DNA of 64,000 bases. Source: Gammaproteobacteria bacterium. GTDB lineage: Bacteria; Pseudomonadota; Gammaproteobacteria; JABCZS01. The position numbers and the translations under genes are program-made. Shown here piece after piece: positions 45,901 through 52,334 of the stretch. Where the stretch lies: contig JAJFKJ010000028.1 in NCBI GenBank assembly GCA_021773275.1, positions 46,531-110,530 of the forward strand. Reading direction: 5' to 3'. Each line of letters starts with the position of its first letter. The stretch's first letter is position 1. The notes under the pieces were generated by a model. It was not told the DNA's origin and ran no database searches. It saw nothing but the letters and a program-made list of their open reading frames with translations.

Positions 45901-46329
45901 AAAATTTTTGTCAGAAATGTTTGCAGTAGATGCGACAATGCTACCTACATTCACTTGCGCACTGGGTCCGAATACAATGCCATTTGGGTTCACTAAAAAT
46001 ACCGTGCCATTGGCTTGTAGATTACCTTGGATATTTGAGAGATTGTTGCCTGTGACTCTGTTTAAGGTTACTGAGTTTTTTGAGGGTTGTTTAAATCGAG
46101 TTGTTTCATGTTGGTCAATAGAAAAGTCTTGCCAATTAATAATGGCTTTATTGCTAGTTTGGGTAATTACCGTAGTCGTGCCGTAGTTTATGCTGGCGCT
46201 GCCCCCTACAACCTTGCCTGCGGAAGGGTTGGCTTGGGCTACAGCTGCGAGCATCAGCAGGCTTGCCGACACACAGGACCGACTGATACCTTTGCTAAGC
46301 CATTGATTTTCAAGATTCATGTACAACAC
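42964..46329 (-). CDS. Filamentous haemagglutinin-like exoprotein with TPS domain and GLUG repeats
   Basis: A 1121-residue secreted protein. A long signal peptide ends in VAQA/NPSAGK. The two-partner-secretion domain follows (about 30-290), with INWQDFSIDQHETTRFKQPS, NRVTGNNLSNIQGNLQANGTVFLVNPNGIVFGPSA and further beta-helix repeats. From about 640 to 930 a series of GLUG-type repeats appears (GGLIGEM, GGVIGYM, GGIVGYL, GGIVGHS, GGIIGQA). The last 150 residues are non-repetitive. It should be exported by a TpsB/FhaC partner, which is not in the window, and act in adhesion or contact. The start is the GTG at 46329 with AGGA upstream; ATG 46320 is an alternative. Confidence 0.88.
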   Translation of the reverse strand: MLYMNLENQWLSKGISRSCVSASLLMLAAVAQANPSAGKVVGGSASINYGTTTVITQTSNKAIINWQDFSIDQHETTRFKQPSKNSVTLNRVTGNNLSNIQGNLQANGTVFLVNPNGIVFGPSAQVNVGSIVASTANISDKNFMAGNYHFSDAPESAFITNQGTITVAQAGMAALVSPGVENSGVINAQFGNVVLASGKQFTLDLYGDGLITFDADVLVEQGMVENLGSVYANGGQVLMTAQAADTVLESLINVDGYIEATSVSTRSGKVIIQGYDNSTIKVAGTINVSGDDAGESGGVVQASANYIELLNGSVIDVSGDTGGGTVHIGSDQYHNPKDDPTLNTFGLPSVLKTAQYVYMAEDANIYANAASGTSGDVVLWADQYAWIHGSIEAKNNGRVETSGYEYLDVSGAYVLAGEWLLDPADVEVTNNTTLNGMFSGTPSTFTPSAASSQVSATQISTMLNNNVSVIIVTTGAGGNGDVTFSNNTTPVSWTTNSTFTVNADRDIIVDAGGATVVASTGSGDYILQADSDASGGTAGGTFKFTDGNMTYNTGDVNIFYSTDDFTNPGNFSGDITGGTGTLTQYIQVNNAAELQAINTNVTSRGQDYVLNTDISLVGVFTPISIFTGTFSGGGHSITNLTVTGGNNRGLFGTANGATIGDVTLVDPDVLGVGRVGALIGFASNNVTLVGEIEVSGGTIKGTGGQVGGIVGILASAAVGENATLTNSAVVSGVSEVGGLIGEMNSGATISANVTLTNNGDVNGAGQGVGGVIGYMRFGADYNTTNPITNTGNVTAKGGGILGTGGIVGYLNAAIDITKAFNTGDVTGNISVGGIVGHSDGGRSIDLSFGGATNTITGNSRVGGIIGQAISLDVSNSLFGGTVVGGSAAGGIVGYNTGDVSNVIGIGNISGSVGVGAIIGTNGFGDGTLSDSLVDPDINSVGVGENFGGVVSFSAPPHNSFALQSTYTDEGFVFGANGWSLTSGFYASPTFCGASCRIALVLTPVPPSPDVIRIDNTVQQQTRNSELDNNPVLDPITLWNAEGITAPVLSPFEYFVVFSNDAAIRRTASQIPIAVRHESHVVFVRPVYISDQESIDLGEFSSPSYKTLLDALLQYRRNTEPE

Positions 46330-46463
46330 AAAGCATCCTGATAAAGTTTTGTTAATAGGCCTTATAAGTTAATTATAGTTTGCCCACTCAGCCTTAACAG
46401 CTCTTTCATGGAATTATTTTATTAAAAATCAATTAGTTAGAATTTTTAAAGGGACAGGTAAGC

Positions 46464-46940
46464 CTAACCCTTCTCACGCATTAACCGTTGCTTCTGGCGT
46501 TCCCAATCGTGGTCTTTATCGCTAGCACGTTTGTCGTGGAGCTTTTTACCTTTACCCAGCGCCACTTCGAGCTTGGCCTTGTTTCTCTTCCAATACAGTG
46601 CAGTAGCGACAATGGTAAAACCCTTGCGGTCTTTGCAGCCCATTAGGTAGTTCATTTCTTTTTTATGCAGTAAAAGCTTGCGGGTACGGTCTGGAGTAGG
46701 GTGGATATGTGAAGGTACATTGGGTAAGGGGGTGATATTCATGCCCAGTATAAATGCTTCGTCACCTTTAAATATCACATAGGAATCTGTAATTTGCGCG
46801 CGACCCTCTCGAAGAGATTTCACCTCCCAGCCTTGCAGTTGCAGGCCAGCTTCGAGGCGCTCTTCAAGATAGTACTCATGTCCTGCACGTTTGTTCAGGG
46901 CAATGATTTTCTTACCTTTTGTGTCTATTAATTTAGCCAT
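46464..46940 (-). CDS. smpB: SsrA-binding protein SmpB
   Basis: A 158-residue tmRNA partner that positions tmRNA in the empty A site and is needed for trans-translation. Signatures are NKRAGHEYYLEERLEAGLQLQGWEVKSLREG, LPNVPSHIHPTPDRTRKLLLHKKE, YWKRNKAKLEVALGKGKKLHDKR and the basic tail KDHDWERQKQRLMREKG. The start is the ATG at 46940 (MAKLIDTKGKK); longer frame upstream overlaps the divergent ratA region. It is divergent from ratA with 47 bp between, a gammaproteobacterial arrangement. ssrA lies downstream on the same strand beyond the large exoprotein gene. Confidence 0.95.
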   Translation of the reverse strand: MAKLIDTKGKKIIALNKRAGHEYYLEERLEAGLQLQGWEVKSLREGRAQITDSYVIFKGDEAFILGMNITPLPNVPSHIHPTPDRTRKLLLHKKEMNYLMGCKDRKGFTIVATALYWKRNKAKLEVALGKGKKLHDKRASDKDHDWERQKQRLMREKG

Positions 46941-46987
46941 TTGGACATTATAGCAAGATTGGTGGCTCATATGGTGTACAATAGGGC

Positions 46988-47416
46988 ATGATACAAGTAA
47001 ACCGTAGCTTAACCTTGCCTTATAGTTCAGCTCAAATTTATGCCTTAGTAGCAGATATTGAAAAATACCCTGAATTTTTGCCCTATTGCCAAACAGTAGA
47101 GATGCATTGGGAGCGCGGCCATCAATTAGCAGCATCGGTGAGTGTGAGCTATAAAGGCCTAAAATACACTTTTGCAACGCAAAACAATAATATCCCCACA
47201 CGCAAAATTACCATGGAATTACAAAAAGGTCCTTTTAAAAGTTTAGTAGGTGCTTGGCAGTTTGAGGATGTAGAACAAGGGTGCGAAGTGAAGTTGCAAC
47301 TAAATGCCGAATTTCAAAACAAGTTATTAGACATGTTGTTAAAACCAAAAACCAATCACTATACAGATGTGTTCATCGATGCGTTTGTCGCCCGGGCAAA
47401 AAATCTCTATGATTAA
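46988..47416 (+). CDS. ratA: RatA / COQ10-like START-domain protein
   Basis: A 142-residue START/SRPBCC-fold protein: NRSLTLPYSSAQIYALVADIEKYPEFLPYC at the N-terminus and a long C-terminal helix (MLLKPKTNHYTDVFIDAFVARAKNLY). In E. coli RatA was reported to block ribosome subunit association. The family also includes ubiquinone-binding COQ10 proteins, so the precise role is debated. It overlaps rnfH by 8 bp and is divergent from smpB, the conserved order smpB / ratA-rnfH. Confidence 0.92.
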   Translation: MIQVNRSLTLPYSSAQIYALVADIEKYPEFLPYCQTVEMHWERGHQLAASVSVSYKGLKYTFATQNNNIPTRKITMELQKGPFKSLVGAWQFEDVEQGCEVKLQLNAEFQNKLLDMLLKPKTNHYTDVFIDAFVARAKNLYD

Positions 47417-47690
47417 AGTGCAAGTAATTTATGCTGAGGCCGATCGACACACAGTATTAGATTTAGATATTGTTGAAAATGCCACAGTGCAAGATGCAAT
47501 CAAGCAATCTGGTATTTTAGAACAACACGCCGAAATAGATCTCACAAAGAATAAAATAGGTATTTACAGTGAGGTTGTTGCTTTAGATACAAAAGTTTCA
47601 GCAGGTGATCGCATTGAAATTTATCGTCCGCTTAATATCGATCCGATCGAGGCAAGGCGCCTGCGTGCCCAGAAAAATAAAAACACTTGA
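47409..47690 (+). CDS. rnfH: RnfH family ubiquitin-like protein (RatB)
   Basis: A 93-residue beta-grasp protein: IKVQVIYAEADRHTVLDLDI, ATVQDAIKQSGIL, KIGIYSEVVALDTKVSAGDRIEIYRPLNIDPIEARRLRAQ. The last block is highly conserved in the family. Its function is not well defined. The ATG at 47409 overlaps the end of ratA; upstream codons to 47367 lie within ratA. It ends 3 bp before the convergent bamE gene. Confidence 0.92.
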   Translation: MIKVQVIYAEADRHTVLDLDIVENATVQDAIKQSGILEQHAEIDLTKNKIGIYSEVVALDTKVSAGDRIEIYRPLNIDPIEARRLRAQKNKNT

Positions 47691-47693
47691 TGT

Positions 47694-48032
47694 TTATGCC
47701 GTATCTTCACTTAGATTTTGCTTATAATCGATACTGGCAACGGTATTGTCATCATTGAACCATACAATCAGATGTTTTTCTTCAACAGGTTTGCGGCCTG
47801 GTTTGAGGTAGTAAACGTAGTCCCACCGATGCTGCTGGAAGGTATCGCTAGCGATAGGGTTGCCTAATAAGAAGAGAACCTGTTGTTGCGTCATGCCAGG
47901 TTCGAGCTGTGCCACTGCGGTTTCATCAACAATATTGCCCTGCTGGATGTCCATCTTATATACAAAAGGAATATGATTTTTACAGGCCATCAAAAAAAAT
48001 GCTAAAACACTAACTAATATATAACGACGCAT
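47694..48032 (-). CDS. bamE: Outer-membrane assembly lipoprotein BamE (SmpA/OmlA)
   Basis: A 112-residue lipoprotein: signal peptide MRRYILVSVLAFFLMAC with lipobox LMAC. The mature part shows VYKMDIQQGNIVDETAVAQLEPGMTQQQVLFLLGNP, then the HRWDYVYYLKPG strand, the standard BamE fingerprints. It stabilises the BAM complex that inserts barrel proteins into the outer membrane. It is divergent from fur with 52 bp between, a conserved pair in many gammaproteobacteria. Confidence 0.94.
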   Translation of the reverse strand: MRRYILVSVLAFFLMACKNHIPFVYKMDIQQGNIVDETAVAQLEPGMTQQQVLFLLGNPIASDTFQQHRWDYVYYLKPGRKPVEEKHLIVWFNDDNTVASIDYKQNLSEDTA

Positions 48033-48084
48033 GAGTAATCCCTTTCTGTTTGTATGAGGCGATCATACCATATATACTGGTGCC

Positions 48085-48498
48085 ATGAGCAATACAGACT
48101 TACGCAAAGCCGGCCTGAAGGTTACCGTGCCCAGACTAAAAATTTTGGAGCTGTTAGAAAACAGTGCCGAGAAGCACGTCAGCGCCGAAGACATATATAA
48201 AGCATTGATGGGTTCAGGTGATGAAGTGGGTCTTGCCACGGTTTACCGTGTACTCACCCAGTTCGAGGCTGCGGGTCTGGTAAATCGTCATAACTTTGAA
48301 GGCGGGCAATCCGTTTTTGAATTGGCTGACGACAAACATCACGACCATATCGTTTGCGTGAAGTGCAATAAAGTCGAAGAATTTGTCGACGATGTTATCG
48401 AACAACGCCAAGATGCCATCGCCGAAAAAATGGGCTTTGAAATCACCGACCACGCGCTGAACATTTTCGGCATCTGTAAAGACTGCCGCAAAGCTTAG
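48085..48498 (+). CDS. fur: Ferric uptake regulator Fur
   Basis: A 137-residue metal-dependent repressor of iron genes. The winged helix contains LRKAGLKVTVPRLKILELLE and EVGLATVYRVLTQFEAAGLV. The metal sites include ADDKHHDHIVCVKCNKVEEF (HHDH and the CxxC) and the final CKDC. It represses iron-uptake promoters when Fe(II) is bound. It is divergent from bamE. Confidence 0.95.
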   Translation: MSNTDLRKAGLKVTVPRLKILELLENSAEKHVSAEDIYKALMGSGDEVGLATVYRVLTQFEAAGLVNRHNFEGGQSVFELADDKHHDHIVCVKCNKVEEFVDDVIEQRQDAIAEKMGFEITDHALNIFGICKDCRKA

Positions 48499-48535
48499 AT
48501 TACCTAAACCCTGCTGCGGTGTGGCCAATGCACAA

Positions 48536-48961
48536 TTAAGGCGAGCTAGGCTGTGTGCTAGCTGAGCTGCCGGGGTTGCCTCCTAAGGCGGGTGAAGTAT
48601 CAGTCACAGTAGAGGGCGGTGTATATAGATTGCCTAGCTGTTGCGAGTAGAGCAAAGGTGTAGCTGCAGTGGCTAGTGGTAAAATCGGGGAGTGTGCCGG
48701 TACTGCTGGAACGGGCGTTAGTGTGCCCGTGAGCGGCATGGGTGGATTGCTGAGATTAAGCGGAGCACCGGTGTTAGCTGAGGCTTGCGGAGCAAAGGCA
48801 GGCCCGCTAAGTATATTTGCTACCAGCGTTGGGCTTAGCTGCGACAAACCTGCTGGGTAGCCGGCCATAAAAAGACCCAGGTTCGCGGGAGCGGGGTAAA
48901 GAGCTGTTGTCGTGATGAGTACAGGACTGCCCTGACTATTCTGACTCTCAGTATATGGCAT
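48536..48961 (-). CDS. Proline-rich low-complexity hypothetical protein
   Basis: A 141-residue protein rich in Pro, Ala, Ser, Leu and Thr with no signal peptide and no recognised domain. It contains short clusters such as NPPMPLTGTLTPVPAVPAHSP and a Ser/Pro/Gly-rich end. It is probably disordered. A good ribosome-binding site (AAAGGAG, about 9 bp ahead of the ATG) argues that it is translated. It is an orphan between fur and the secE operon, transcribed towards fur. Confidence 0.55.
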   Translation of the reverse strand: MPYTESQNSQGSPVLITTTALYPAPANLGLFMAGYPAGLSQLSPTLVANILSGPAFAPQASANTGAPLNLSNPPMPLTGTLTPVPAVPAHSPILPLATAATPLLYSQQLGNLYTPPSTVTDTSPALGGNPGSSASTQPSSP

Positions 48962-49041
48962 CGTAGAGCGCTCCTTTACAATTCTGACTTATCTGACTTA
49001 AATCAGCCTATCATAGGTCCCAGGCAATTAAAACAAAAAAC

Positions 49042-49071
49042 TTGGACAAAATCTGATAGATATGCTAATAT
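49042..49071 (+). promoter_or_regulatory. Promoter of the secE-nusG operon
   Basis: TTGGAC (-35, 49042-49047), an 18-bp spacer and TGCTAATAT (extended -10, with TAATAT at 49066-49071). It lies 36 bp upstream of secE. Confidence 0.6.
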
Positions 49072-49106
49072 CGCACATCTTTTTGTAGCTTTTGTGTTGA
49101 TTCGGG

Positions 49107-49457
49107 ATGACGGACACGCTTATGAACCCAGCTAAGTGGTTGATTTCACTTGCCATTTTGGCAGTTGGTATTATTGGTTTTCAATATTACCAACAGTACA
49201 GCTTGTTATTGCGAGTTGTCGGGATGCTAGCAGTTTTTGGTGCGACATTGGCTATTGTAGCCACCACAGCACAGGGGCAGCAGGCGCTTGTCTTTATAAA
49301 GGCAGCGCGCGTTGAGGCCAGAAAGGTAGTGTGGCCTGGCAAACAAGAGGTGGTGCAATCAACACTGATTGTGATGGTAATGGTGTTTATTGCGGTATTA
49401 TTTTTGTGGCTGGTAGATAGCATATTGCTCTTTATTATGACAAAAGTAACGGGTTAG
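49107..49457 (+). CDS. secE: Preprotein translocase subunit SecE
   Basis: A 116-residue inner-membrane protein with three hydrophobic helices (AKWLISLAILAVGIIGFQYY, LLLRVVGMLAVFGATLAIVAT, LIVMVMVFIAVLFLWLVDSIL). The conserved cytosolic amphipathic helix and hinge is FIKAARVEARKVVWPGKQEVVQ. SecE clamps the SecY channel. A downstream ATG at codon 6 is an alternative start. nusG follows after 9 bp, as is near-universal. Confidence 0.94.
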   Translation: MTDTLMNPAKWLISLAILAVGIIGFQYYQQYSLLLRVVGMLAVFGATLAIVATTAQGQQALVFIKAARVEARKVVWPGKQEVVQSTLIVMVMVFIAVLFLWLVDSILLFIMTKVTG

Positions 49458-49466
49458 GAGCAAGGG

Positions 49467-50000
49467 ATGACTGAGCGTTGGTATGTAGTACAAACTTATT
49501 CAGGCTATGAAGCCCGGGTGAAGTCGTGGTTAGAAGAACGTATAAAACACGAAAAGATGGAAGAAAAATTTGGGAAAATTTTGATTCCAACAGAAGAAGT
49601 TGTTGAGATGCGCAGCGGCCAGAAGCGCAAGAGTGAGCGCAAATTCTTTCCAGGTTATGTTTTAGTGCAAATGGATATGGACGAAGAGGCATGGTATCTC
49701 GTTCGTAGCGTACCGAAGGTACTAGGTTTCATTGGTGGTGGCGGTGATAAGCCAACGCCGATCAGCGATAAAGAAGCTGACAATATTTTACAGCGTGTTG
49801 CAGAACGTGCTGACAAGCCACAGCCCAAAACTACGTTTGAAGCGGGTGAAGTGGTACGAGTGGTCGATGGGCCATTTGCTGATTTCAATGGTGTGGTTGA
49901 GGAAGTTAATTATGAGAAGAGCCGCTTGCGTGTGGCTGTGCTTATTTTTGGTCGTTCAACACCGGTTGATCTTGAGTTTAGCCAGGTAGAAAAAGGCTAG
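49467..50000 (+). CDS. nusG: Transcription antitermination factor NusG
   Basis: A 177-residue transcription factor. The NGN domain is [24 protein letters not shown] with [33 protein letters not shown]. The KOW domain is [30 protein letters not shown]. It binds RNA polymerase, and couples transcription with translation and Rho. AGGAG lies 6 bp before the ATG. It precedes rplK by 61 bp. Confidence 0.96.
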   Translation: MTERWYVVQTYSGYEARVKSWLEERIKHEKMEEKFGKILIPTEEVVEMRSGQKRKSERKFFPGYVLVQMDMDEEAWYLVRSVPKVLGFIGGGGDKPTPISDKEADNILQRVAERADKPQPKTTFEAGEVVRVVDGPFADFNGVVEEVNYEKSRLRVAVLIFGRSTPVDLEFSQVEKG

Positions 50001-50061
50001 ATTTTTATAACGGGGAGCACATTAGCCGTGCGCTTGTACCCATAGATTGTGAGGAAACATT

Positions 50062-50496
50062 ATGGCTAAGAAAATAGATACTTATATTAAGCTGCAAATC
50101 ATGGGCGGCGCTGCTAATCCAGCACCACCTGTCGGCCCTGCTCTAGGGCAACATGGCGTTAACATCATGGAATTCTGTAAGGCGTTTAATGACAAAACGT
50201 CTGAACTGAAAGGTAAGCCTATTCCAGTTGAAATCGCAGTATACAGCGACCGCAGTTTTACTTTTGTTCTGAAAACCCCACCTGCCGCATTTTTGATTTT
50301 AGATGCCATCAAAGTGAAAAAAGGCAGTGGTACACCGAATACTGACAAAGTGGGTGTGATTTCACGCGCACAACTTGAAGAAATTGCGAAAATCAAAGAG
50401 CCTGATATCACTGCAAATACTATCGACGCCGCGGTGCGTACGATCGCTGGCACAGCACGCAGCATGGGTGTCGACGTAGAAAAGGGAGCAATCTAA
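50062..50496 (+). CDS. rplK: 50S ribosomal protein L11
   Basis: A 144-residue protein of the ribosome GTPase-associated centre. [34 protein letters not shown] is the proline-hinge N-terminal domain, and [26 protein letters not shown] is the rRNA-binding C-terminal domain. GAGGAAAC precedes the start. Its stop overlaps the rplA start (TAATG). In E. coli the leader before rplK binds L1 to shut off both genes; the 61-bp leader here was not analysed for that fold. Confidence 0.97.
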   Translation: MAKKIDTYIKLQIMGGAANPAPPVGPALGQHGVNIMEFCKAFNDKTSELKGKPIPVEIAVYSDRSFTFVLKTPPAAFLILDAIKVKKGSGTPNTDKVGVISRAQLEEIAKIKEPDITANTIDAAVRTIAGTARSMGVDVEKGAI

Positions 50497-51191
50497 TGGC
50501 AAGATTATCTAAACGTGTGCGTACATTCCGTGAAGCGATTACGCCAGGGCAGCAATACGCTATTATAGAGGCCCTTAATCTTGCAAAAGATTTATCAAAA
50601 GTTAAATTTAACGAAGGTGTTGATGTAGCCATTAATCTTGGTATTGACCCACGTAAATCTGACCAAGCCGTACGTGGCGCGACAGTATTGCCTGAAGGTA
50701 CAGGTAAAACAGTACGTGTTGCTGTGTTTGCACAAGGTGATGCTGCGAAAGCTGCTTCAGCTGCAGGCGCTGACATTGTTGGTCTTGAAGATTTGGCTGA
50801 ACAAGTTAAAGCGGGCAGCATGGATTTTGATGTTGTGATTGCAACACCTGACACCATGCGTGTAGTTGGGCAGTTAGGGCAAATTTTAGGTCCACGTGGC
50901 TTAATGCCGAACCCGAAAGTGGGTACGGTAACACCTGATGTTGCAACCGCAGTGAAAAATGCCAAAGGTGGCCAAGTGCGCTACCGTATTGATAAAGCTG
51001 GCATCATTCACGCTAGCATCGGTAAAGCAGATTTTAAAGCAGAAGCATTGTTAAAGAATTTAACTGCTTTGCTTGCAGATTTAAAGAAATTAAAACCCAG
51101 CTCAGCGAAAGGCGTGTATTTCAAGAAAATCACGATTTCAACGACTATGGGGCCCGGTATTGTTGTTGACCAAACATCGATATCGGCATAA
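50496..51191 (+). CDS. rplA: 50S ribosomal protein L1
   Basis: A 231-residue protein of the mobile L1 stalk that handles E-site tRNA. Landmarks are [52 protein letters not shown] and [12 protein letters not shown]. It overlaps rplK by one base, so the pair is translationally coupled. It also serves as the autogenous repressor of this operon in relatives. Confidence 0.97.
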   Translation: MARLSKRVRTFREAITPGQQYAIIEALNLAKDLSKVKFNEGVDVAINLGIDPRKSDQAVRGATVLPEGTGKTVRVAVFAQGDAAKAASAAGADIVGLEDLAEQVKAGSMDFDVVIATPDTMRVVGQLGQILGPRGLMPNPKVGTVTPDVATAVKNAKGGQVRYRIDKAGIIHASIGKADFKAEALLKNLTALLADLKKLKPSSAKGVYFKKITISTTMGPGIVVDQTSISA

Positions 51192-51313
51192 CGGTTTGAT
51201 AGCTGCAGTGTACTACCAGTGCATCGTAGCTTGTCAAAGACCGTAGGCACGCAAGTTTAATGGTTGCAAAACCGCCTACGTAGATAAGTAAATCACGACT
51301 AGGAGGTAAAACA
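51192..51313 (+). promoter_or_regulatory. rplJ leader (candidate L10-L12 autoregulatory region)
   Basis: The 122-bp gap before rplJ has pairing potential (GTAGGC near 51243 with GCCTAC near 51276) and ends in AGGAGG ahead of a GTG start. In gammaproteobacteria L10-(L12)4 binds this leader to repress translation. The fold itself was not computed. Confidence 0.45.
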
Positions 51314-51844
51314 GTGGCTTTAAGATTAAATGACAAGAAAGCCATTGTCGAGGAGGTCAACTCCGTTGCAAGTAGTGCGGTTTCAGCAGTTGCTGCTGAT
51401 TACCGTGGCTTAACTGTGACTGAGATGACAAGTCTGCGACAAGAAGCGCGTAACACAAATGTTTACGTGCGAGTTGTTCGCAATACTTTAGCTCGTCGGG
51501 CAGTGGATGGTACACGTTTCGATTGCATGAAGGAATCGCTGACTGGTCCATTAGTACTAGCATTTGCACAAGATGATCCAGGCGCGCCTGCGCGTCTACT
51601 GAATAGTTTTTGTAAAAAATACGAAAACTTGGAAGTGAAGATCATCGCTATCGATGGAAGATTAGTTGATGCGAGTCGTTTAGGCGAAGTCGCAGCGCTA
51701 CCAACCAAAGACCAAGCAATTGCAAAACTGATGTCGGCTATGCAAGCGCCAATTCAGAAATTTGTGGGTACATTGGCAGCGCCGCACACTAAATTAGTGC
51801 GCACCGTTGTTGCTGTGCGTGAAAAGAAGCAATCTGAAGCGTAA
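51314..51844 (+). CDS. rplJ: 50S ribosomal protein L10
   Basis: A 176-residue stalk base protein carrying L7/L12 dimers. Visible blocks are LNDKKAIVEEVNSVASSAVSAVAADYRGLTVTEMTSLR, NTNVYVRVVRNTLARRAV and the C-terminal helix that binds L7/L12. It begins with GTG at 51314 behind a strong AGGAGG site. rplL follows after 27 bp. Confidence 0.96.
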   Translation: MALRLNDKKAIVEEVNSVASSAVSAVAADYRGLTVTEMTSLRQEARNTNVYVRVVRNTLARRAVDGTRFDCMKESLTGPLVLAFAQDDPGAPARLLNSFCKKYENLEVKIIAIDGRLVDASRLGEVAALPTKDQAIAKLMSAMQAPIQKFVGTLAAPHTKLVRTVVAVREKKQSEA

Positions 51845-51871
51845 CGTTAATTTTATAAGAGGAGTGTCATT

Positions 51872-52249
51872 ATGGCAGTTTCAAAAGAAGATATTTTGCA
51901 AGCAATTTCAGACATGAGCGTCATGGATGTTGTTGAACTAATTGAACAAATGGAAGATAAGTTTGGTGTTACCGCAGCTGCTCCTGTAGCTATGGCGGCT
52001 CCTGCAGCGGGTGGCGATGCTGCCGCAGCAGAAGAAAAGACCGAATTCAATGTGGTGATGTCTAGCTTTGGTGAAAACAAAGTTTCTGTGATTAAAGCAG
52101 TACGTGCTATCACAGGCCTTGGTTTAAAAGAAGCTAAAGACATGGTTGAAGGCGCGCCTACAACTGTTAAAGAAGGCGCTTCGAAAGATGACGCTGAAAA
52201 TTTCAAGAAACAACTTGAAGAAGCCGGTGCTACTGTTGAAATCAAGTAG
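51872..52249 (+). CDS. rplL: 50S ribosomal protein L7/L12
   Basis: A 125-residue acidic stalk protein: N-terminal dimer domain [30 protein letters not shown], Ala-rich hinge, and C-terminal domain [41 protein letters not shown]. It recruits translational GTPases. GAGGAG precedes the start. An attenuator hairpin lies between it and rpoB. Confidence 0.97.
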   Translation: MAVSKEDILQAISDMSVMDVVELIEQMEDKFGVTAAAPVAMAAPAAGGDAAAAEEKTEFNVVMSSFGENKVSVIKAVRAITGLGLKEAKDMVEGAPTTVKEGASKDDAENFKKQLEEAGATVEIK

Positions 52250-52262
52250 TAGTGCTGCGAAC

Positions 52263-52302
52263 ACCAACTGGCAGGCTTGAGCCTGTCAGTTGGTATTGTT
52301 TT
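52263..52302 (+). terminator. Attenuator hairpin between rplL and rpoB
   Basis: ACCAACTGGCAGGC-TTGA-GCCTGTCAGTTGGT is a 14-bp stem with one G-U pair, followed by ATTGTTTT. A partial terminator at this place lowers rpoBC transcription relative to ribosomal genes in enterobacteria. The same role is inferred here. Confidence 0.8.
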
Positions 52303-52334
52303 AATTGCGAGATGGCCTAGCCAGAGGATTACTA

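Noticed and set aside
43142..46341. Many open frames opposite the exoprotein gene
   Set aside because: They are low-complexity Thr/Pro/Val-rich shadows of a repetitive gene.
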